A stretch of DNA of 64,000 nucleotides, from NCBI RefSeq assembly GCF_024498075.1, contig NZ_JANHOF010000001.1, positions 1,240,001 through 1,304,000 of the forward strand, in the 5' to 3' direction. Positions within the stretch are counted from its first letter, which is position 1, and every line of letters begins with the position of its first letter. This stretch comes from Paenibacillus mendelii. Lineage in GTDB: Bacteria > Bacillota > Bacilli > Paenibacillales > Paenibacillaceae. Positions 55,729 to 64,000 of the stretch are shown here, one piece after another. Under the pieces are notes generated by a model that worked only from the letters and a program-made list of their open reading frames with translations, was not told the origin of the DNA and did no database searches. The position numbers and the translations under genes were made by a program.

Positions 55729-56700
55729 TCAGCGCTGCTGCAGAATCAATAATTCATGTGCCATGTCCCCGGGGATCGGCGCTTCAAACTCCAAATATTC
55801 ACCGGTTCTCGGATGATCGAATCCGAGCACAGCCGCGTGAAGCGCTTGCCCCTTCATCCCGATCGGTTTGTTGCGTCCGTACAAGGGGTCGCCCGCAAGC
55901 GGATGTCCGATATATTTCATATGCACCCTGATCTGGTGGGTACGGCCGGTTTCCAGCTTAAGTTCCAGAAGCGTATAGTCCCCCAGCCGTTCTATAACCG
56001 CAAAATGCGTTACCGCATGCTTGCTCCCGCGCTCCGTTACCGTAAACAGCTTCCGGTCGTTCGGATCGCGTCCGATCGGCGCATCGACTGTGCCATGATC
56101 ATGCGGCATATTGCCGTGAACAAGCGCGACATACTTCCGTGTCACGGTATGCGCCTTGAGCTGCGCGGCTAGTGATGCATGAGCAAGATCGTTCTTCGCT
56201 GCCATTAGAAGGCCGGACGTATCCTTGTCAATTCGGTGGACGATACCCGGTCTCATCACGCCATTAATGCCGGACAGGTCCTTACAATGATGCATGAGCG
56301 CATTCACCACCGTGCCCGATGCATGTCCCACGGCCGGATGAACGACCATTCCCCGCGGTTTGTTAATGACGATGACATCCGCATCCTCATAGACGATCGA
56401 CAGAGGGATGTCCTCCGGCTCGATGATCGCATTCTCCGGCTCCGGCACCGTAACGCCAACGGTATCATTCTCGGCTAGCTTATAATTGGCCTTGGCCGGT
56501 TTTCCGTTGACCAGCACAGCAGCCGCTTTGATCCAATCCTGGATCTGGGTTCTCGAGAACGCACCGTCCTCCATGCTTTCCGTTACATACTTGTCCAAGC
56601 GTTCGCCTGCCTGTTCCATACCGACGACGAACTCGAATGAATCCTCATTATTGTTGTGCAGGCTGCTGAGGCTGCTGCCCGTCTTGTCCATTTGATTCAT
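55729..56700 (-). CDS. RluD-family pseudouridine synthase (YlyB-like)
   Basis: A 323-residue enzyme acting on large-subunit rRNA. An S4 RNA-binding domain (residues about 32-90) is followed by the catalytic domain with the motif HRIDKDTSG (Asp158), INKPRGMVVHPAVGH, and the C-terminal RTHQIRVHMKYIGHPLAGDPLYG. It overlaps the end of lspA by 53 bases, an unusually long overlap, with CGGAG six bases before its ATG. The place after lspA is the usual one in Bacilli. Target sites are as for RluD by family only. Confidence 0.92.
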   Translation of the reverse strand: MNQMDKTGSSLSSLHNNNEDSFEFVVGMEQAGERLDKYVTESMEDGAFSRTQIQDWIKAAAVLVNGKPAKANYKLAENDTVGVTVPEPENAIIEPEDIPLSIVYEDADVIVINKPRGMVVHPAVGHASGTVVNALMHHCKDLSGINGVMRPGIVHRIDKDTSGLLMAAKNDLAHASLAAQLKAHTVTRKYVALVHGNMPHDHGTVDAPIGRDPNDRKLFTVTERGSKHAVTHFAVIERLGDYTLLELKLETGRTHQIRVHMKYIGHPLAGDPLYGRNKPIGMKGQALHAAVLGFDHPRTGEYLEFEAPIPGDMAHELLILQQR

Positions 56701-57172
56701 GCTTTTCTCCGTTCTCGTTCTTTATTGATCGAAGCGAGTCGATCAGAATTAACGCGACACCGCATACAATGCCGGAATCGGCTAAGTTGAAGATCGGATA
56801 TACGTAAGTGCCGAACGTAAATTGCAGGAAGTCTACAACCTCGCCTTTTAAAGCCCGATCCAGGAAGTTGCCGAATGCGCCGCCCAGCACGAGCCCGAGG
56901 CCGATGAGCAGCAACGGCTTGCCGGTATGGCGGTTTTTCTGAATATACCAGACAATCCCGGCTACCACCAGAAGTGTGATGATGATAAAGAACGCGGTTT
57001 GCTCTTGAAGAATACCGAATGCTGCGCCCTTGTTCCTGTGCGAAGTAATGACAAAAAAACCGCCCAGTATTTTTATTTCCTGATAAAGTTCCATCTGGGT
57101 TTCAACGATTTTCTTGGTAACAAAATCGATTGCGAAAACAAATAATGCGATCCAATAGTAATAAAACCGCAA
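56648..57172 (-). CDS. lspA: Lipoprotein signal peptidase (signal peptidase II)
   Basis: A 174-residue membrane enzyme cutting prolipoproteins. The TTG at 57172 is seven bases after GGGGAG, and the protein opens with YYYWIALFVFAIDFVTK. Four helices are seen, with catalytic Asp residues in GGAFGNFLDR and FNLADSGIVCG. The C-terminus has a Gln/Pro-rich tail (GQDGQQPQQPAQQ) longer than usual, which is where the next gene overlaps. It serves the many lipoproteins in this window. Confidence 0.94.
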   Translation of the reverse strand: MRFYYYWIALFVFAIDFVTKKIVETQMELYQEIKILGGFFVITSHRNKGAAFGILQEQTAFFIIITLLVVAGIVWYIQKNRHTGKPLLLIGLGLVLGGAFGNFLDRALKGEVVDFLQFTFGTYVYPIFNLADSGIVCGVALILIDSLRSIKNENGEKHESNGQDGQQPQQPAQQ

Positions 57173-57197
57173 CTCATCACTCCCCTTCATCCCAAAC

Positions 57198-57206
57198 ATT
57201 GTAGCA
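57198..57206 (-). promoter_or_regulatory. Possible extended -10 promoter of lspA
   Basis: TGC followed by TACAAT (57206-57198), 25 bases before the TTG start. No good -35 was found, as is allowed for extended -10 promoters. Confidence 0.4.
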
Positions 57207-57385
57207 CATCCGCCTTTTTCTTGACCAGCAAATCCCATGGCCGTGCCGTTAAGAGTTTCGCTTGTTAGCAATATTTGTAATCACTGCCTTGAACATGTTG
57301 ATCCGGCGCTTTGTAAAATCGGACGAAGGAGCTCAAACTAACGGCATCGGCAACCATTTTGCACAGAAGGAAGGGACCCGCTCCA

Positions 57386-58099
57386 ATGACAAACTTGACT
57401 AAGCAACAGCTTCACAAGCTTCGTAAGCAGCTTGAAGGGGAGAAGTCCGAAATCGAGCAGCGCCTGGCGGAGAGCGATCACTACGGGCTAGCCAGTTCTC
57501 AGCGCGAGGAGACAGGCGAGCTGTCCACGATTGATAATCACCCTGCTGATATGGCAACGGAGACGTTCGAGCGCGGCAAAGACATCGCCTTGCTCGAGCA
57601 CGAGGACCTGCGGCTTAGCCGAATCGATTCTGCTCTGGACGCCATGGATAACGGCGAGTACGGACAATGCCTGACTTGCGGCAAGCCAATCCCGCTTGAG
57701 CGGCTTCAAGCTTTACCCGATACGTTGTATTGTGTGGATCATTCGCCCCGGCAGCAGGTTTCGGATCGCCGTCCTGTCGAAGAAGTGTTCTTAACTCCGC
57801 CATATGGCCGATCAAGCTTGGACGAGGAGGGTGGCTACAACGGCTTCGATGGAGAAGATGCCTGGCAAATTGTCGAGAGTTGGGGCAACTCGGATTCACC
57901 TGCCATGTCTGAGAATCCGGACGTTGAATCCTATGATTCAGTTGGTATTGAATCCGAGGAACCTGACGGCTATATCGAAGCGATCGAGAGCTTCCTGGCA
58001 ACGGATATTACCGGCACCACCGTCAGTGTGATTAGAAACCGCGCTTATTATGATTATATGCATCAAGAAGAAGGCGACCATGAGCTGGAATCCTTATAA
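57386..58099 (+). CDS. DksA/TraR-type zinc-finger protein (YteA/YlyA group)
   Basis: A 237-residue protein. A coiled coil (residues 8-30 and 62-90) leads to a zinc finger C95-x2-C98-x17-C116-x2-H119, the last ligand being His instead of the usual Cys. The acidic C-terminal half contains the YteA-family segment DGYIEAIESFLATDITGTTVSVIRN. In Bacillus a member (YlyA) lies between ileS and lspA; here the gene sits in the same place but on the opposite strand from both. The start follows AAGGAAGGG by 12 bases. The role is probably to tune RNA polymerase, by family. Confidence 0.85.
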   Translation: MTNLTKQQLHKLRKQLEGEKSEIEQRLAESDHYGLASSQREETGELSTIDNHPADMATETFERGKDIALLEHEDLRLSRIDSALDAMDNGEYGQCLTCGKPIPLERLQALPDTLYCVDHSPRQQVSDRRPVEEVFLTPPYGRSSLDEEGGYNGFDGEDAWQIVESWGNSDSPAMSENPDVESYDSVGIESEEPDGYIEAIESFLATDITGTTVSVIRNRAYYDYMHQEEGDHELESL

Positions 58100-58145
58100 A
58101 AAGCCTTAGTCTTCTATTCCATGTGCCTGCCTTGACCTTGAGCCG

Positions 58146-58472
58146 CTAATAAGCTTTGCCCTCCAGCTGATGCTGGACAATCCGAACGATATCCGCGATG
58201 TAATCGCCGATAATAGGCAAATTAAGCGCACCGAGCAATTGAAGCACATAAAGAATGGTTGCGGCGAAGAAGGTAAAGCCGATCGCGATGCCGACGCCTC
58301 TTGCCGTTCCCGCTACCAAATTGCGCCAAATAAGCGACCAGGGACGGTTAAGCAAATCAACGTATTCTGCGATTTGCGAACGCTCCATGTCATCGGCTAC
58401 TTTGCCCAGGCGGCGGTCCAGCATATCCATGGAACGCCGCAAGGCGCTTAAATCTTTCGTTTCCTCGCTCAT
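58146..58472 (-). CDS. DUF5665 family membrane protein
   Basis: A 108-residue protein from the ATG at 58472 (GGAGGG 12 bases upstream). A soluble helical N-terminus is followed by the family core VDLLNRPWSLIWRNLVAGTARGVGIAIGFTFFAATILYVLQLL, and by LNLPIIGDYIADIVRIVQ. One or two helices. The function is unknown. It lies downstream of ileS on the same strand and may be co-transcribed with it. Confidence 0.85.
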   Translation of the reverse strand: MSEETKDLSALRRSMDMLDRRLGKVADDMERSQIAEYVDLLNRPWSLIWRNLVAGTARGVGIAIGFTFFAATILYVLQLLGALNLPIIGDYIADIVRIVQHQLEGKAY

Positions 58473-58646
58473 GGTCTGGCCATTCCCTCCGGCAAGGCGA
58501 TCAGCCCGGACGCTCTTAGGAAGAACTTGGGGCAGGTCGCGGAAAATAACGAAGCCCATGCTTCGCTGCAAAGAAAGCGGCCTCGCCGCTCGCCAGCAGC
58601 GTTTGCATGGGCGTTCGTTTTGTTGTTGTTGCTATTTACTATTCCC

Positions 58647-61600
58647 TTAATCGGCGAATAGAATCCCGATTTCCTTATCCCCCAGCGCAACCTGTTCCAT
58701 TCCTTCGCGGCTGCCGTACTCAACGCCGCTCAGCAATACATTCTCGAACAGAACCGCTTCGAAGGCTTGAAGCGCGGAACGCAGATCTTCATCGACCTGT
58801 AGCACCAGATTAACGCGTTTCTCGATTGGCAGGTCCAGCTTCTTCCGCGTATCCTGCACGGCCCGAATCACTTCACGTACCAGACCCTCTTGCTCCAGCT
58901 CAGGCGTAATGTCCGTGTTCAGCGCGACAGTCAACTGATAGCCGGAAGCCGACGCGAAACCGGATTTGGCTTGTTTCTCGACAAGCAGCTCCTCGACGGC
59001 AATTGTCAGCTTCTCGCCATCCTGCGTTTCGAAGACGAGCTCGCCCTGACGGACGGCCTCACTCGTCTGCGCGGAAGTGAGCGACTTTAGATGAGTTTGG
59101 ATTGGACCCACGTTCTTGCCAAATTTCTTGCCGGCCACCTTCAAATTCAGCTTGAAGGTCAAATCGACAAATCCGCTGTCCCCGCTTGCGATCGTAATCG
59201 ACTTCACATTGATTTCTTCCTTAATGATGTCCTCATAGGAAGCGAGATCGAAATCACGGTCCAAGGCGATAATCAGTTCCGATAACGGCTGACGCGTCTT
59301 GATCCCGGTTTCGTTGCGTACGTTGCGGGCCAGCTCGACGATTTGCCGCGCGGTTTCCATATCGCGCTCCAGCGTCTCATCGATGGCTGCCTCATCACTC
59401 TTCGGATAATCGGCCAGATGCACGCTTCCGCTTCCGCCGAGATTAACGTACACATCTTCCGCAAGAAGCGGAGCGAACGGGGCAATGAGACGAGACAACG
59501 TCAACAGCACATGACGCAGAGTTCCGTATGCATCCAATTTGTCATCACTCAAGCCGCTTCCCCAGAACCGGTCGCGCGAACGGCGGATATACCAGTTGCT
59601 GAGCTCGTCAACGAACGTCTCAATCGCTTTGGCCGCATTCAGGAAATCGTTGACTTCCAACCCTTTGTTCACTTGACGAATCAGACTGTTCAAGCGGGAT
59701 ACGATCCACCGGTCAAGCTTGACATTGGATACGCGTTCCGGCTGCTGCTCAGGATCATAGCCGTCGATCGACGCATAAAGCGCGAAGAACGCATGCGTAT
59801 TGACGATCGTATCGATAACCTTCGACTTGGCTTCGCCAACTATTCCGCGCGAGAACCGTTTACTGTTCCATGGCGCGCTGTCAGCCAGAAGCGCCCAGCG
59901 GAACGCATCCGTACCGTATTCGTTGATGATTTCCCAAGGATCGATGACATTGCCTTTCGACTTGGACATCTTCTGGCCGTTCTCATCGAGGATATGTCCC
60001 GTTGAGATGACGGCTTTATAGGGCGCTCTGCCGTTATACAGTGTCGATACGGCCAACAAGCTGAAGAACCAGCCGCGCGTTTGGTCAATTCCTTCGCAGA
60101 TGATGTCTGCCGGATATTGATCGGCGAAAGTCGTTTCATTCTCGAAGGGATAATGATGCTGCGCGAACGGCATGGAGCCGCTGTCGAACCACACGTCGAT
60201 GACTTCCGATGTCCGCGTCATGATGCCGCCATCGCAATGCGGGCAATTTAGCTTCACTTCATCGACATATGGCTTGTGCAGCTCGATATCCGGCGAGATC
60301 GGCTCTACCGATCTTGCGACCAGGTCGGCCCGGCTGCCCGGCGCATGCTGGCCGCCGCAGCTGTCGCATACCCAAACATTGAGCGGCGTTCCCCAGTAGC
60401 GGTTGCGGCTGATGTTCCAATCCACCAAATCCTCCAGAAATTTACCGAAGCGTCCTTCACGGATATGGCCCGGGTACCAATTGACCTCGCTATTGTTCGC
60501 GATCAACTGATCCTTCACGGCCGTCGTTTCGATAAACCAGCTGTCCGTCGCATAGTAGATTAGCGGCGATTTGCAGCGCCAGCAGAATGGGTAGCTGTGC
60601 TCGTAACGCTCTTTGGAGAAGAGCAGTCCCCGCTCGCTGAGCATTTTCACGATATCAATGTCGCAATCCTTCACGAACCGTCCCGCAAGATCAGTCACGG
60701 CGCTCACGTATTTACCCGCATTGTCGACAACGTTCAGGAAGCTAACGCCATTCTGGCGTGCCACCTTATAGTCGTCGTCACCATGAGCTGGCGCGATATG
60801 AACGATACCCGTACCGCTCGTATCACTGACGAAATCGCCGGGGATAATCATATGGCCTTTCTCGATGGACACGTAGCGGAACGGCGGCTCGTAGTTCAGG
60901 CCAACAAGCTCGGAGCCTTGAAGCGTCGATAGGATCTCGTACTCGCCCTTCATGACGCTCTCCACGAGTCCGGAAGCGATGATGTAGACTTCACCATCCT
61001 GCTTGACACGAGCATATTCCAGTGACGGATTAACGGCTAGCGCCGCATTGGCTGGAAGCGTCCACGGCGTGGTCGTCCAAGCCAGCACATAAGCATCATC
61101 GCTCACCAGCTTAAATTTGACCGTCGCGCTTAAATCTTTAACATCCTCGTAGCCCTGTGCCACCTCGTGAGAGCTTAGCGTCGTTTGGCAGCATGGGCAA
61201 TACGGACTCACACGGTGACCGCGATACAACAGGCCTTTGCCGTGAATGGTCGATAGGATGTGCCATACGCTCTCGATATAGTCGTTGTTCAACGTAATAT
61301 ACGGATCGTCCATGTTCGTCCAATAGCCGATCGCTTCGGTTAATTCACGCCATTGCCGCTCGTATTCGAAGACACTGTCCTTACACTTGTTCACGAACGC
61401 TTCAATGCCATACTCCTCGATATCCTGCTTGCCCGAGATGCCTAGCTGCTTCTCAACGCCGAGCTCGACGGGCAATCCATGCGTATCCCATCCGGCCTTG
61501 CGGACGACACGGTATCCGTCCATCGTCTTGTAGCGGCAAATAAAGTCTTTAATAACCCGACCGAGTACATGGCCAATATGCGGAGCTCCGTTCGCCGTAG

Positions 61601-61739
61601 GCGGCCCTTCATAGAATACGAAATTCGGGCGGCCCTCCCGGTTCTCGATCGACTTCTTGAACGTCTCTTCCGTTCTCCACTTGTCAAGCACTCTCAGATC
61701 GCGGCTTCTCGCCTTTTCCTTCACATCTACACGCTGCAT
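58647..61739 (-). CDS. ileS: Isoleucyl-tRNA synthetase, eukaryote-like (type 2)
   Basis: A 1030-residue class I synthetase charging tRNA-Ile. HIGH lies at residues 54-57 in GAPHIGHVLG; KMSKSKGNVIDPWEIINEYG is near residue 590. The region GWDTHGLPVELGVEKQLGISGKQDIEEYG and YRGHRVSPYCPCCQTTLSSHEVAQGYEDV is the type 2 form, not that of the roughly 920-residue type 1 of B. subtilis. Type 2 enzymes are known for low mupirocin sensitivity; this one keeps the normal HxGH motif. The ATG at 61739 follows GAGAGGGG; the longer frame upstream lies in the T-box terminator. A T-box leader controls it. Confidence 0.95.
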   Translation of the reverse strand: MQRVDVKEKARSRDLRVLDKWRTEETFKKSIENREGRPNFVFYEGPPTANGAPHIGHVLGRVIKDFICRYKTMDGYRVVRKAGWDTHGLPVELGVEKQLGISGKQDIEEYGIEAFVNKCKDSVFEYERQWRELTEAIGYWTNMDDPYITLNNDYIESVWHILSTIHGKGLLYRGHRVSPYCPCCQTTLSSHEVAQGYEDVKDLSATVKFKLVSDDAYVLAWTTTPWTLPANAALAVNPSLEYARVKQDGEVYIIASGLVESVMKGEYEILSTLQGSELVGLNYEPPFRYVSIEKGHMIIPGDFVSDTSGTGIVHIAPAHGDDDYKVARQNGVSFLNVVDNAGKYVSAVTDLAGRFVKDCDIDIVKMLSERGLLFSKERYEHSYPFCWRCKSPLIYYATDSWFIETTAVKDQLIANNSEVNWYPGHIREGRFGKFLEDLVDWNISRNRYWGTPLNVWVCDSCGGQHAPGSRADLVARSVEPISPDIELHKPYVDEVKLNCPHCDGGIMTRTSEVIDVWFDSGSMPFAQHHYPFENETTFADQYPADIICEGIDQTRGWFFSLLAVSTLYNGRAPYKAVISTGHILDENGQKMSKSKGNVIDPWEIINEYGTDAFRWALLADSAPWNSKRFSRGIVGEAKSKVIDTIVNTHAFFALYASIDGYDPEQQPERVSNVKLDRWIVSRLNSLIRQVNKGLEVNDFLNAAKAIETFVDELSNWYIRRSRDRFWGSGLSDDKLDAYGTLRHVLLTLSRLIAPFAPLLAEDVYVNLGGSGSVHLADYPKSDEAAIDETLERDMETARQIVELARNVRNETGIKTRQPLSELIIALDRDFDLASYEDIIKEEINVKSITIASGDSGFVDLTFKLNLKVAGKKFGKNVGPIQTHLKSLTSAQTSEAVRQGELVFETQDGEKLTIAVEELLVEKQAKSGFASASGYQLTVALNTDITPELEQEGLVREVIRAVQDTRKKLDLPIEKRVNLVLQVDEDLRSALQAFEAVLFENVLLSGVEYGSREGMEQVALGDKEIGILFAD

Positions 61740-61769
61740 GGCTGCACACCCCTCTCGATAAATAAAAAC

Positions 61770-62095
61770 AAAAAAAGCCGCATCCCTGTAAAGGGACGAG
61801 GCTTGGCTCGCGTTACCACCCTTGTTCCGCATCGTCAGCAGCAATCCCCTTTCACTTGCGAAAAGGTCTTATGCTTCCGGCCGAGCGGCACCTTGATCAC
61901 AGATGCGGACATCTGCGTTCCCTGTAACGGTGGACATCCGGCAGCGCTTATCTCACCTGTGAGTTCGGCACTGCATCTCAGAGAGGATATTCGGCTAAGG
62001 TCTGTACACCGGCTTGCAGCAAAGCACCGGCTCTCTGGAGTACAAACGGCATCAGCTTACTCGTTCTCGTCAACGATGATACACAAATTATAATT
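61770..62095 (-). promoter_or_regulatory. T-box riboswitch leader of ileS, Ile (ATC) specifier
   Basis: On the minus strand: stem I with CCAGAGAG/CTCTCTG and the specifier ATC (Ile) just before CTCTCTG; the T-box AGGGTGGTAACGCG at 61822-61809; then a terminator stem GCCTCGTCCCT/AGGGATGCGGC (61802-61777) with seven T. Uncharged tRNA-Ile binding favours the antiterminator and allows ileS transcription, as established for T-boxes. Confidence 0.93.
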
Positions 62096-62105
62096 ATTAT
62101 TTCTA

Positions 62106-62134
62106 GTTATACGCCAAACCTTATCAAAAGTCAA
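62106..62134 (-). promoter_or_regulatory. Sigma-A promoter of the ileS T-box leader
   Basis: TTGACT (62134-62129), a 17-base spacer, TATAAC (62111-62106), placed after the divIVA stop. Confidence 0.8.
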
Positions 62135-62155
62135 TGCGAGCGAAAGCCCCTTGCT

Positions 62156-62653
62156 TTAAGATCCACGAACGATTTCACTCTTCACTTGCCCGCTGCCTTC
62201 CAGCGAGTCCCAGCCCTCTAAGCTGAGCAGATCGAGCTGCGCTTCGACCAGCGTTTTGAACCGTGCGCGGTAGATGGAGGCCTGCTTCTTCAATTCCTCT
62301 ACTTCTAACGCGACTTTGCGTGATTTGGAGAGCGACTCGTTGATGATGCGGTCCGCGTTCTTCTCCGCTTCCTTCACGATCAGCTGCGCTTCCTTCTTCG
62401 CATTGTTCTTCAAGTCATCCGCCGCTTCCTGCGCAACGATGATGGTTTTGCTGAGCGTTTCTTCAATATTGGAGAAATGGTTCAGCTTCTCCTGAAGGGC
62501 CATCGCCTGATTCTGCATTTCTTTATTCTCGCGGATAAGCAGCTCGTAGTCCTTAATGACTTGATCGAGAAACTCATTCACCTCGTCTTCATCATAGCCA
62601 CGAAGACGTCTGCCGAATTCCTTGTTGTGTATGTCCAATGGCGTTAACGGCAT
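62156..62653 (-). CDS. divIVA: Cell-division/polarity protein DivIVA
   Basis: A 165-residue protein binding curved membrane at poles and septa. The membrane-binding N-terminus is MPLTPLDIHNKEFGRRLRGYDEDEVNEFLDQVI. Two coiled coils follow (residues about 30-60 and 65-150). The length is the normal one for Bacilli. It stands between ylmH and the ileS promoter, in the conserved order. Confidence 0.95.
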   Translation of the reverse strand: MPLTPLDIHNKEFGRRLRGYDEDEVNEFLDQVIKDYELLIRENKEMQNQAMALQEKLNHFSNIEETLSKTIIVAQEAADDLKNNAKKEAQLIVKEAEKNADRIINESLSKSRKVALEVEELKKQASIYRARFKTLVEAQLDLLSLEGWDSLEGSGQVKSEIVRGS

Positions 62654-62736
62654 TGGCGCACCTCCTAAACGTTATAAGGCGAAGTAAAGATTTTATTTGT
62701 AAATTTCGACAGATTCGCTTAAATTCCTGCAATCCC

Positions 62737-63519
62737 TTATATAAATTTACCGATCTTTACGCGCATCCGGCCTTTCTTCGTCATTCCTTCGACGATTAAC
62801 ACTTTGAATCGGCCTAAACCCTGCATGGATACGACATCGCCTTCCTTGAGCGGCGTGGACGGATCTTCTTCCACCTTCCAATTGACTCTGCACCGTCCGG
62901 CACGGATGGGATCGACGATCTTGGTACGGCTGATCCGGTGAACGTCGCTGGCGATGCCGTCAAGACGCAAAGAAGCCACCGATAGGTTCATCTCCTCCAA
63001 ATCCGCTTCGGCGATGCGCAAATCGGATAAAGGGATAATGTCCGTTAAGACGTGAACCCGGTGGACTTGCCGCAAATGAATATTCAGATAGTCGGCGATC
63101 TCCTCTGCTACCAGGCAGTGACAGAAATCTTCATGGATATGAAGATCGCCGATGCGGTCACGTTTAATGCCAAGCCCGAGAAGAGCGCCCAAATAATCGC
63201 CATGCTCCAGCTCCAGGTGGCCTTGCGACCCTCCGCTAATACGCAGAAGCGCAATGCCATCCGGCTCATCGTCAAGTATCCGGTATTCGGGTGCGATAAG
63301 AGCTCGCTTCCGCTCCGCACCTTCGTACCCGCCTGAAAGCTTCAGCTGCACTTCCGGCTGGCGGTTCGCCAAGCTGACGACAATCTCCGCTTGTCTGGGA
63401 TCGAGAAAATCGGTCCGCTTCAGCTCATGCCCGTAGGCAGCACGTTCCAGCCATTCCGAAGCCCGGTCGACGAATGGCCGCTCGTCCGGATGAAAGTGAA
63501 TATAAAGATTCTGCTTCAT
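62737..63519 (-). CDS. ylmH: RNA-binding S4-domain protein YlmH
   Basis: A 260-residue protein. The N-terminal domain (HFHPDERPFVDRASEWLERA) is followed by a middle domain with GDYLGALLGLGIKRDRIGDLHIHEDFCHCLVAEEIADYL, and a C-terminal S4 domain (residues about 180-250: LRLDGIASDVHRISRTKIVDPIRAGRCRVNWK..GDVVSMQGLGRF). In Bacillus, YlmH binds stalled 50S-peptidyl-tRNA in ribosome rescue. The start overlaps the ylmG stop (ATGA). Full length. Confidence 0.93.
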   Translation of the reverse strand: MKQNLYIHFHPDERPFVDRASEWLERAAYGHELKRTDFLDPRQAEIVVSLANRQPEVQLKLSGGYEGAERKRALIAPEYRILDDEPDGIALLRISGGSQGHLELEHGDYLGALLGLGIKRDRIGDLHIHEDFCHCLVAEEIADYLNIHLRQVHRVHVLTDIIPLSDLRIAEADLEEMNLSVASLRLDGIASDVHRISRTKIVDPIRAGRCRVNWKVEEDPSTPLKEGDVVSMQGLGRFKVLIVEGMTKKGRMRVKIGKFI

Positions 63520-63782
63520 ACGAAGACGTCGATGACCGCGATAATCCCGTATGCAACGAATTGGAGCGCAAATATCGCAACGATTGGCGAAATATCAAGC
63601 ATCCCGCCAATCGGCGGGATAAACCGGCGGAATGGCGACAGATAAGGCTCGACCAGCTTGCCCAGCCATTCGCCAATGAAGCTTTCACGTGCGTTCGGCA
63701 GCCAAGAAAGCAGCACGTAACCGATAATCATGAAGGTGTAAATTTGTTCAATCATCCATATAAACCGCGAAATTTCCGCCAA
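63516..63782 (-). CDS. ylmG: YggT-family membrane protein YlmG
   Basis: An 88-residue two-helix protein (residues about 10-30 and 60-85) with the loop motif SWLPNARESFIGEWLGKLVEPYLSPFRRFIPPIGGMLDISPIVA. It lies between sepF and ylmH in the conserved cell-division cluster, with six bases to sepF and a four-base overlap with ylmH. The role in division is inferred from the conserved context. Confidence 0.93.
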   Translation of the reverse strand: MAEISRFIWMIEQIYTFMIIGYVLLSWLPNARESFIGEWLGKLVEPYLSPFRRFIPPIGGMLDISPIVAIFALQFVAYGIIAVIDVFV

Positions 63783-63788
63783 TCAAGG

Positions 63789-64000
63789 TCACCTCATTTT
63801 TTTGTAATCAGACTCTTCTGTCAGCATTTCCGAAATGGTGCCTTGAATTTCAACTGAATCCGGCGTGCACAAAAAGATATTCGGTCCTAGCTTCGAAATC
63901 CCGCCGCCCAATGCGTAAACAGTTCCACCCAAGAAATCGACAATCCGAACCGCGATGTCAAGCCGGACACGCTGTAAATTCACAACGACCGAACGACGGT
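63789..64000 (-). CDS. sepF: SepF, C-terminal part (cut by window edge)
   Basis: The last 69 residues of SepF, the FtsZ-bundling and membrane-anchoring septum protein. [50 protein letters not shown] is the conserved core of the C-terminal beta-domain. The N-terminal membrane helix lies outside the window. The frame is open to the edge. Confidence 0.92.
   Translation of the reverse strand, partial: RRSVVVNLQRVRLDIAVRIVDFLGGTVYALGGGISKLGPNIFLCTPDSVEIQGTISEMLTEESDYKKMR

Noticed and set aside
61740..61844. N-terminal extension of ileS by 35 codons
   Set aside because: It would translate the T-box terminator and lies before a good ribosome site at the ATG at 61739.

Overview
The window looks like a chromosomal segment of an endospore-forming, mid-GC member of the Bacillota, most likely of the Paenibacillaceae (Paenibacillus- or Cohnella-like). 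The reasons are the sepF-ylmG-ylmH-divIVA-ileS block next to lspA and a PyrR-controlled pyr operon, an H-type small acid-soluble spore protein, an S-layer-homology protein, T-box and PyrR attenuation, strong Shine-Dalgarno sites with frequent TTG/GTG starts, and many two-component-linked ABC exporters. No insertion sequence, prophage or CRISPR array was seen.

Layout. Positions 1-9.3 kb hold export modules: a LnrLM-like ABC exporter (cut by the window start) divergent from a NarL-type two-component pair, a DUF1054 protein, an RND pump, and a second small ABC exporter. 9.4-11.0 kb is a GmhA-like SIS isomerase plus an unusual ROK kinase. 11.1-16.8 kb is an OmpR-type two-component pair followed by a MacB-like ATPase and a 927-residue FtsX-type permease. 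16.9-19.4 kb holds two MFS transporters, divergent from an arginine-decarboxylase-type gene (speA). 21-31 kb is a looser region of small conserved, membrane, lipoprotein and spore genes: DUF1885-like, DUF1292, DUF3892, YtzI-like, SspH, DUF2905, SLH, ung and YitT. It also has a single tRNA-Val and, next to it, an AT-richer beta/gamma-crystallin-like gene. 31.6-32.0 kb is a tRNA operon (fMet, Ile2, Leu).

32.3-39.5 kb is a compact five-gene operon joining a MacAB-type exporter (ATPase, lipoprotein adaptor, 971-residue permease, second ATPase) to an importer-type solute-binding lipoprotein. The second ATPase carries an AbrB-like C-terminal domain. 39.7-41.5 kb is a chemotaxis receptor. 41.7-44.6 kb is a DUF990-type ABC exporter preceded by a promoter, a three-helix leader and a terminator. 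That leader reads like a divergent ykkC-class riboswitch and is the most interesting non-coding object in the window.

45.1-54.3 kb is the pyrimidine operon in the order promoter, PyrR attenuator, pyrR, pyrB, pyrC, carA, carB, pyrF, pyrE. It lacks pyrP, pyrK and pyrD, and carries a 67-bp tandem palindromic repeat between pyrC and carA. 54.3-64 kb holds dapL, an RluD-family synthase, lspA, a DksA/TraR-type protein on the opposite strand, a DUF5665 protein, a eukaryote-like (type 2) ileS under an Ile-specific T-box, and divIVA, ylmH, ylmG and sepF (cut by the window end).

Most of the window is read on the minus strand. All family names come from reading motifs and from memory of the families; no database search was run.
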